Source of the DNA: a virus
Strand: one strand, 5' to 3'
Virus record (IMG/VR): IMGVR_UViG_3300024982_000007
Location: 1-40,139 of that record
DNA length: 40,139 bases
The notes beneath the pieces are model-generated. The model ran no database searches. It saw only the letters and a list, made by a program, of their open reading frames with translations, and was not told where the DNA came from. The position numbers were made by a program, and so were the translations under genes. Shown here piece by piece: positions 37,930-40,139 of this stretch (position 1 is the stretch's first letter; the number at the start of each line of letters is the position of its first letter).

Positions 37930-38952
37930 TTAATTATTCGTAACTGTCCAACCACGACCTTGTAGATTTGTCTTTGCAGTTAGTCCTGTTGCTGAAGGTG
38001 TAGAGTTTGTTCCACCAGTAAGATTTAATGTACCATTACTTGTACCTGCGGTATCGATTGAAACAAGGATATTATCTACACTTGTCTGCGTAAGCGCACA
38101 TCCAGTAAAGGCAGATGAAAAGTTTGTACAACCAGTTGCATCAAACATATTAGCTGGAAAAGTTGCTAGATTTGTACAACCATTCCAAGCCGTTGAACAA
38201 GATGTTACGCTCGTAGTAGTTAGTAGAGGAAAAGACGTTAAAGAAGTATTTCCATCACACATTCCCGAAAAAGAAGTTGCAGAGGATGTATTTATACTAG
38301 GGAAACTTGTTAAAGAAGTCATTCCTCTAAATGCACTAACAAAATTAGTTGTAGAACTGGTAGCAAAAACAGGAAAATTTGTAACTTTAGCAAAAATATT
38401 TCCAGAAACGGTTCCTCTAAATATATTTGATATGTTTGTTTGTGACCTATATGCACTTATTCCAGCAGGACCACCACCTATTGATTTAAAATAAGTATAA
38501 CAACGCTCTATTTCTGCACAACTCATTTCTCCTTCTCTGATTATAATTCCGACAATATCAAGTACAGGTGCATAAAGTCCTCCTACAGTATAAGTACCAG
38601 CAGGAATTGACACACCATGTGCTAGTGTTCCCAACGTAGTTGCATAAATCATAGTTCCTATAATACCACCAGTTGGTACTGTGAAACTAATAGTGTCATC
38701 AACCCTATCAAGTGTGACACGAGAGGGACTTATTTGATAAGTAGGTCTTGCTGCGGAAGTAGCTTGTGTGCCATTAATTGCGTTTGTAGTTAAGTCAGGG
38801 AAAAAACCTACAGGTTGTGCAGCTCCATTTACTGGCGTAGTTACCGTACTATCCTGATAAAGACCTGTAGTTTTTGCAAACTGCCACCAAAGGCCTTTCT
38901 GTCCTCTTTTAAAAAGGTTTTTTGGAGTCCATGAGGATTTATTCGGATACAT
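37930..38952 (-). CDS. BspA-like repeat adhesin / tail-fibre-type protein
   Basis: A 340-residue protein. Residues ~1-150 form a head region of Gly/Thr/Ala-rich strands. From ~165 on, repeats of about 20-24 residues follow the form (T)NFxSAFxGMTSLTSFPxxxT, with NTSLTSFPLL, CTNLATFPANMFDA and CTNFSSAFTGC. This is the BspA-type leucine-rich-repeat-like pattern found in phage and bacterial surface adhesins. The end (DNILVSIDTAG...GTLNLTGGTNS...LQGRGWTVTNN) is typical of phage receptor-binding or tail-associated proteins. Receptor unknown. Confidence 0.75.
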   Translation of the reverse strand: MYPNKSSWTPKNLFKRGQKGLWWQFAKTTGLYQDSTVTTPVNGAAQPVGFFPDLTTNAINGTQATSAARPTYQISPSRVTLDRVDDTISFTVPTGGIIGTMIYATTLGTLAHGVSIPAGTYTVGGLYAPVLDIVGIIIREGEMSCAEIERCYTYFKSIGGGPAGISAYRSQTNISNIFRGTVSGNIFAKVTNFPVFATSSTTNFVSAFRGMTSLTSFPSINTSSATSFSGMCDGNTSLTSFPLLTTTSVTSCSTAWNGCTNLATFPANMFDATGCTNFSSAFTGCALTQTSVDNILVSIDTAGTSNGTLNLTGGTNSTPSATGLTAKTNLQGRGWTVTNN

Positions 38953-40139
38953 TAAATATCTCTTGTATGAATAGTAAGGCGACTAACACCAGCAGATGTT
39001 GGTGTATAAGCTCCGACTGTCTGCAAAATCACGTACAGACTTGTACTAGAGAGTGTGATTTGTTTTCCAATACAGTCGTTGTCAATAAAGAGTGTACTTC
39101 CTTCATCAATTGGAACGCCAATACGAACTTTACCAAGGTATTTTCCCCTATCCCCTGAAGGTATGTCAAAGACAGCGTTATCTGCAATTGCTGTAGGAGA
39201 GGCATTGTATAGTCTCACATCAAACATATCCATACCAGAGGGTCTAGCTGACTCATCTACTTCGTATTCAATTGATGTAATCTCTACTTCTCCAGCAGCA
39301 CGAATCATAGAGGCAAAAGTAAAGATAGCAGAACCGTTTGTATCACCAATTACATCACCTGCTGTGTAAGCAGTAGTATTACTTGGACGTGTTATTGTAA
39401 CTGTTGCGCTATGTCCGTTTGAGCTATTAGTTACAGTACCAATAACTTTTGTTGTTTCTGCTGAAAGTGTAGCTGCAACAGGTATAGAAGATTGGTCAGA
39501 CGGAAGCACAACTTTTAAAGAAGTTGCCATTGTACCTTGACCAAGGGCTGTTGGAAGTAGAGCTATAAGAGAAGTTATTCTTTGAGCAACTCGTTGCAAA
39601 CGTCCATTAAGACCACTACTTGCAGTGTCAGTTCCAGGTGCAGTTTCTGTTAATCCTCCAAGGTCTGTTACAATCGTAGCTAAATTTCCTGCCTCAAGAG
39701 CTGCTCCAGTTGGAAGAGGTAAGGAAGCTGCTGATACGGCAATAGTAGATTGGTCACTTGCAACTGTGACTGCAAGACTTCCAGCCATAGTCTTCTGCCC
39801 TAGAGACGTAGGTACAAGAGCTATTAGAGAGGTTAATCTCTGAGCTACACGCTGTAGACGCCCATTTAAACCTGAACTGGCTGTATCGGTTCCAGGGGCT
39901 GTTTCAGTTACTCCTCCTACAGCTGTAATAACAGTATCTTGTTTAGTTTCTGTTGCAGGAGCTGCAATAATTTTAGCTAGAAGAGCTGCAAGAGATGTCT
40001 CTGTTGCAAAGTCCTTCGCAGCAATCGTAGATAAAGAACTATTCCCTGTGTCCTGTTTTGCTTCAGTCGCAGGAGAGGTAATAATTTTTGCCAAAATAGC
40101 TGCTGATGTTGTTTCCGTAGAAGCCCCTGTAGGTAGAGC
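38952..40139 (-). CDS. Repetitive phage structural (tail) protein, 5' end missing
   Basis: The frame is open to the window edge; at least 395 residues are visible. It contains two ~90-residue repeats (TETAPGTDTASSGLNGRLQR, VAQR(L/I)TSLIAL(V/L)PT(S/A)LGQ, then SDQS(T/S)I(A/P)V) and shorter ATEAKQDT/ATETKQDT units, a phage tail or virion-protein style. The C-terminal ~170 residues form a non-repeated beta domain (DVRLYN...DIPSGDRGKYLG). It is a probable virion component. Its start and partners lie outside the window. Confidence 0.8.
   Translation of the reverse strand, partial: ALPTGASTETTSAAILAKIITSPATEAKQDTGNSSLSTIAAKDFATETSLAALLAKIIAAPATETKQDTVITAVGGVTETAPGTDTASSGLNGRLQRVAQRLTSLIALVPTSLGQKTMAGSLAVTVASDQSTIAVSAASLPLPTGAALEAGNLATIVTDLGGLTETAPGTDTASSGLNGRLQRVAQRITSLIALLPTALGQGTMATSLKVVLPSDQSSIPVAATLSAETTKVIGTVTNSSNGHSATVTITRPSNTTAYTAGDVIGDTNGSAIFTFASMIRAAGEVEITSIEYEVDESARPSGMDMFDVRLYNASPTAIADNAVFDIPSGDRGKYLGKVRIGVPIDEGSTLFIDNDCIGKQITLSSTSLYVILQTVGAYTPTSAGVSRLTIHTRDI

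Larger units (their letters stand above)
32389..40139. repeat. Right arm of the large inverted repeat
   Basis: Reverse complement of 1-7751. The inner limit is the 3' end of tRNA-Ser; the outer limit is beyond the window. Read outward it carries: gene-free repeat region, lipoprotein, unknown gene block, origin-like region, rep, small phage genes, and convergent late genes. Confidence 0.97.

Noticed and set aside
38922-39369. Frames of 78 and 104 codons opposite the structural gene
   Set aside because: They are antisense to a well-supported repetitive coding region and lack translation signals.
1-40139. True linear genome termini with terminal inverted repeats or hairpin telomeres
   Set aside because: Both ends fall inside one open gene and the arms are still identical there, so the window edge is not a natural end. 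The core is not palindromic as expected for a telomere-junction dimer.

Overview
The window is AT-rich bacteriophage DNA with densely packed, often start/stop-overlapping genes. It encodes a phage replication and nucleotide-metabolism set (family-A DNA polymerase, Dda-like and UvrD-like helicases, Sak4-like RecA ATPase, RecB/Cas4-like nuclease, DNA and RNA ligases, ThyA, dUTPase, two methyltransferases), three tRNAs and tail-fibre-like proteins. It also carries a plasmid-type Rep_3 initiator with iterons and a parS-like site, so the best reading is a phage-plasmid or a phage that has captured a plasmid replicon. The host cannot be named. A lipobox peptide and a Rep_3/iteron replicon fit a low-GC Gram-negative, but this is inference. 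No capsid, portal, terminase, integrase or ParA/ParB gene is present, so the element must extend beyond the window.

The layout is strikingly symmetric. Bases 1-7751 are the inverted copy of 32389-40139 (position x pairs with 40140-x), around 24.6 kb of unique DNA. I found seven substitutions between the arms, all between 2699 and 3459 on the left. The inner end of the repeat falls in the 3' end of a tRNA-Ser gene on the right and in the last codons of a small membrane-protein gene on the left. The outer ends run off the window inside the same structural gene.

The unique region has a divergent control region at about 25.55-25.86 kb. Leftward from it runs a long operon (25.5 to 7.7 kb): small early genes, helicase, RNA ligase, nuclease, Sak4-like ATPase, a probable DNA-binding protein, methyltransferase, polymerase in two pieces, dUTPase, ThyA, DNA ligase, an RNR-tail-like protein, two DnaQ/ExoX-like exonucleases and Dam. 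Rightward (25.8 to 32.4 kb) run small early genes, a UvrD-type helicase with a C-terminal GIY-YIG-like domain, further small genes and a tRNA cluster. Both units read into the arms in the same sense.

Each arm, read outward, has about 690 bp without genes but with repeated GGTCGCC-type motifs. Then come a small lipoprotein, a block of unrecognised genes (two of them adjacent paralogues, with a parS-like site), and an origin-like region with two 22-bp iterons and an operator over the rep promoter. The rep gene and five small phage-type genes follow. Convergent to these are three late genes: a BspA-like adhesin, a small protein and a repetitive structural protein cut by the window edge.

Several genes survive only as short remnants behind intact ribosome-binding sites: polymerase, a MNIFYLD-family protein and a metallophosphoesterase. 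All functions are judged by eye from motifs; no database search was run.
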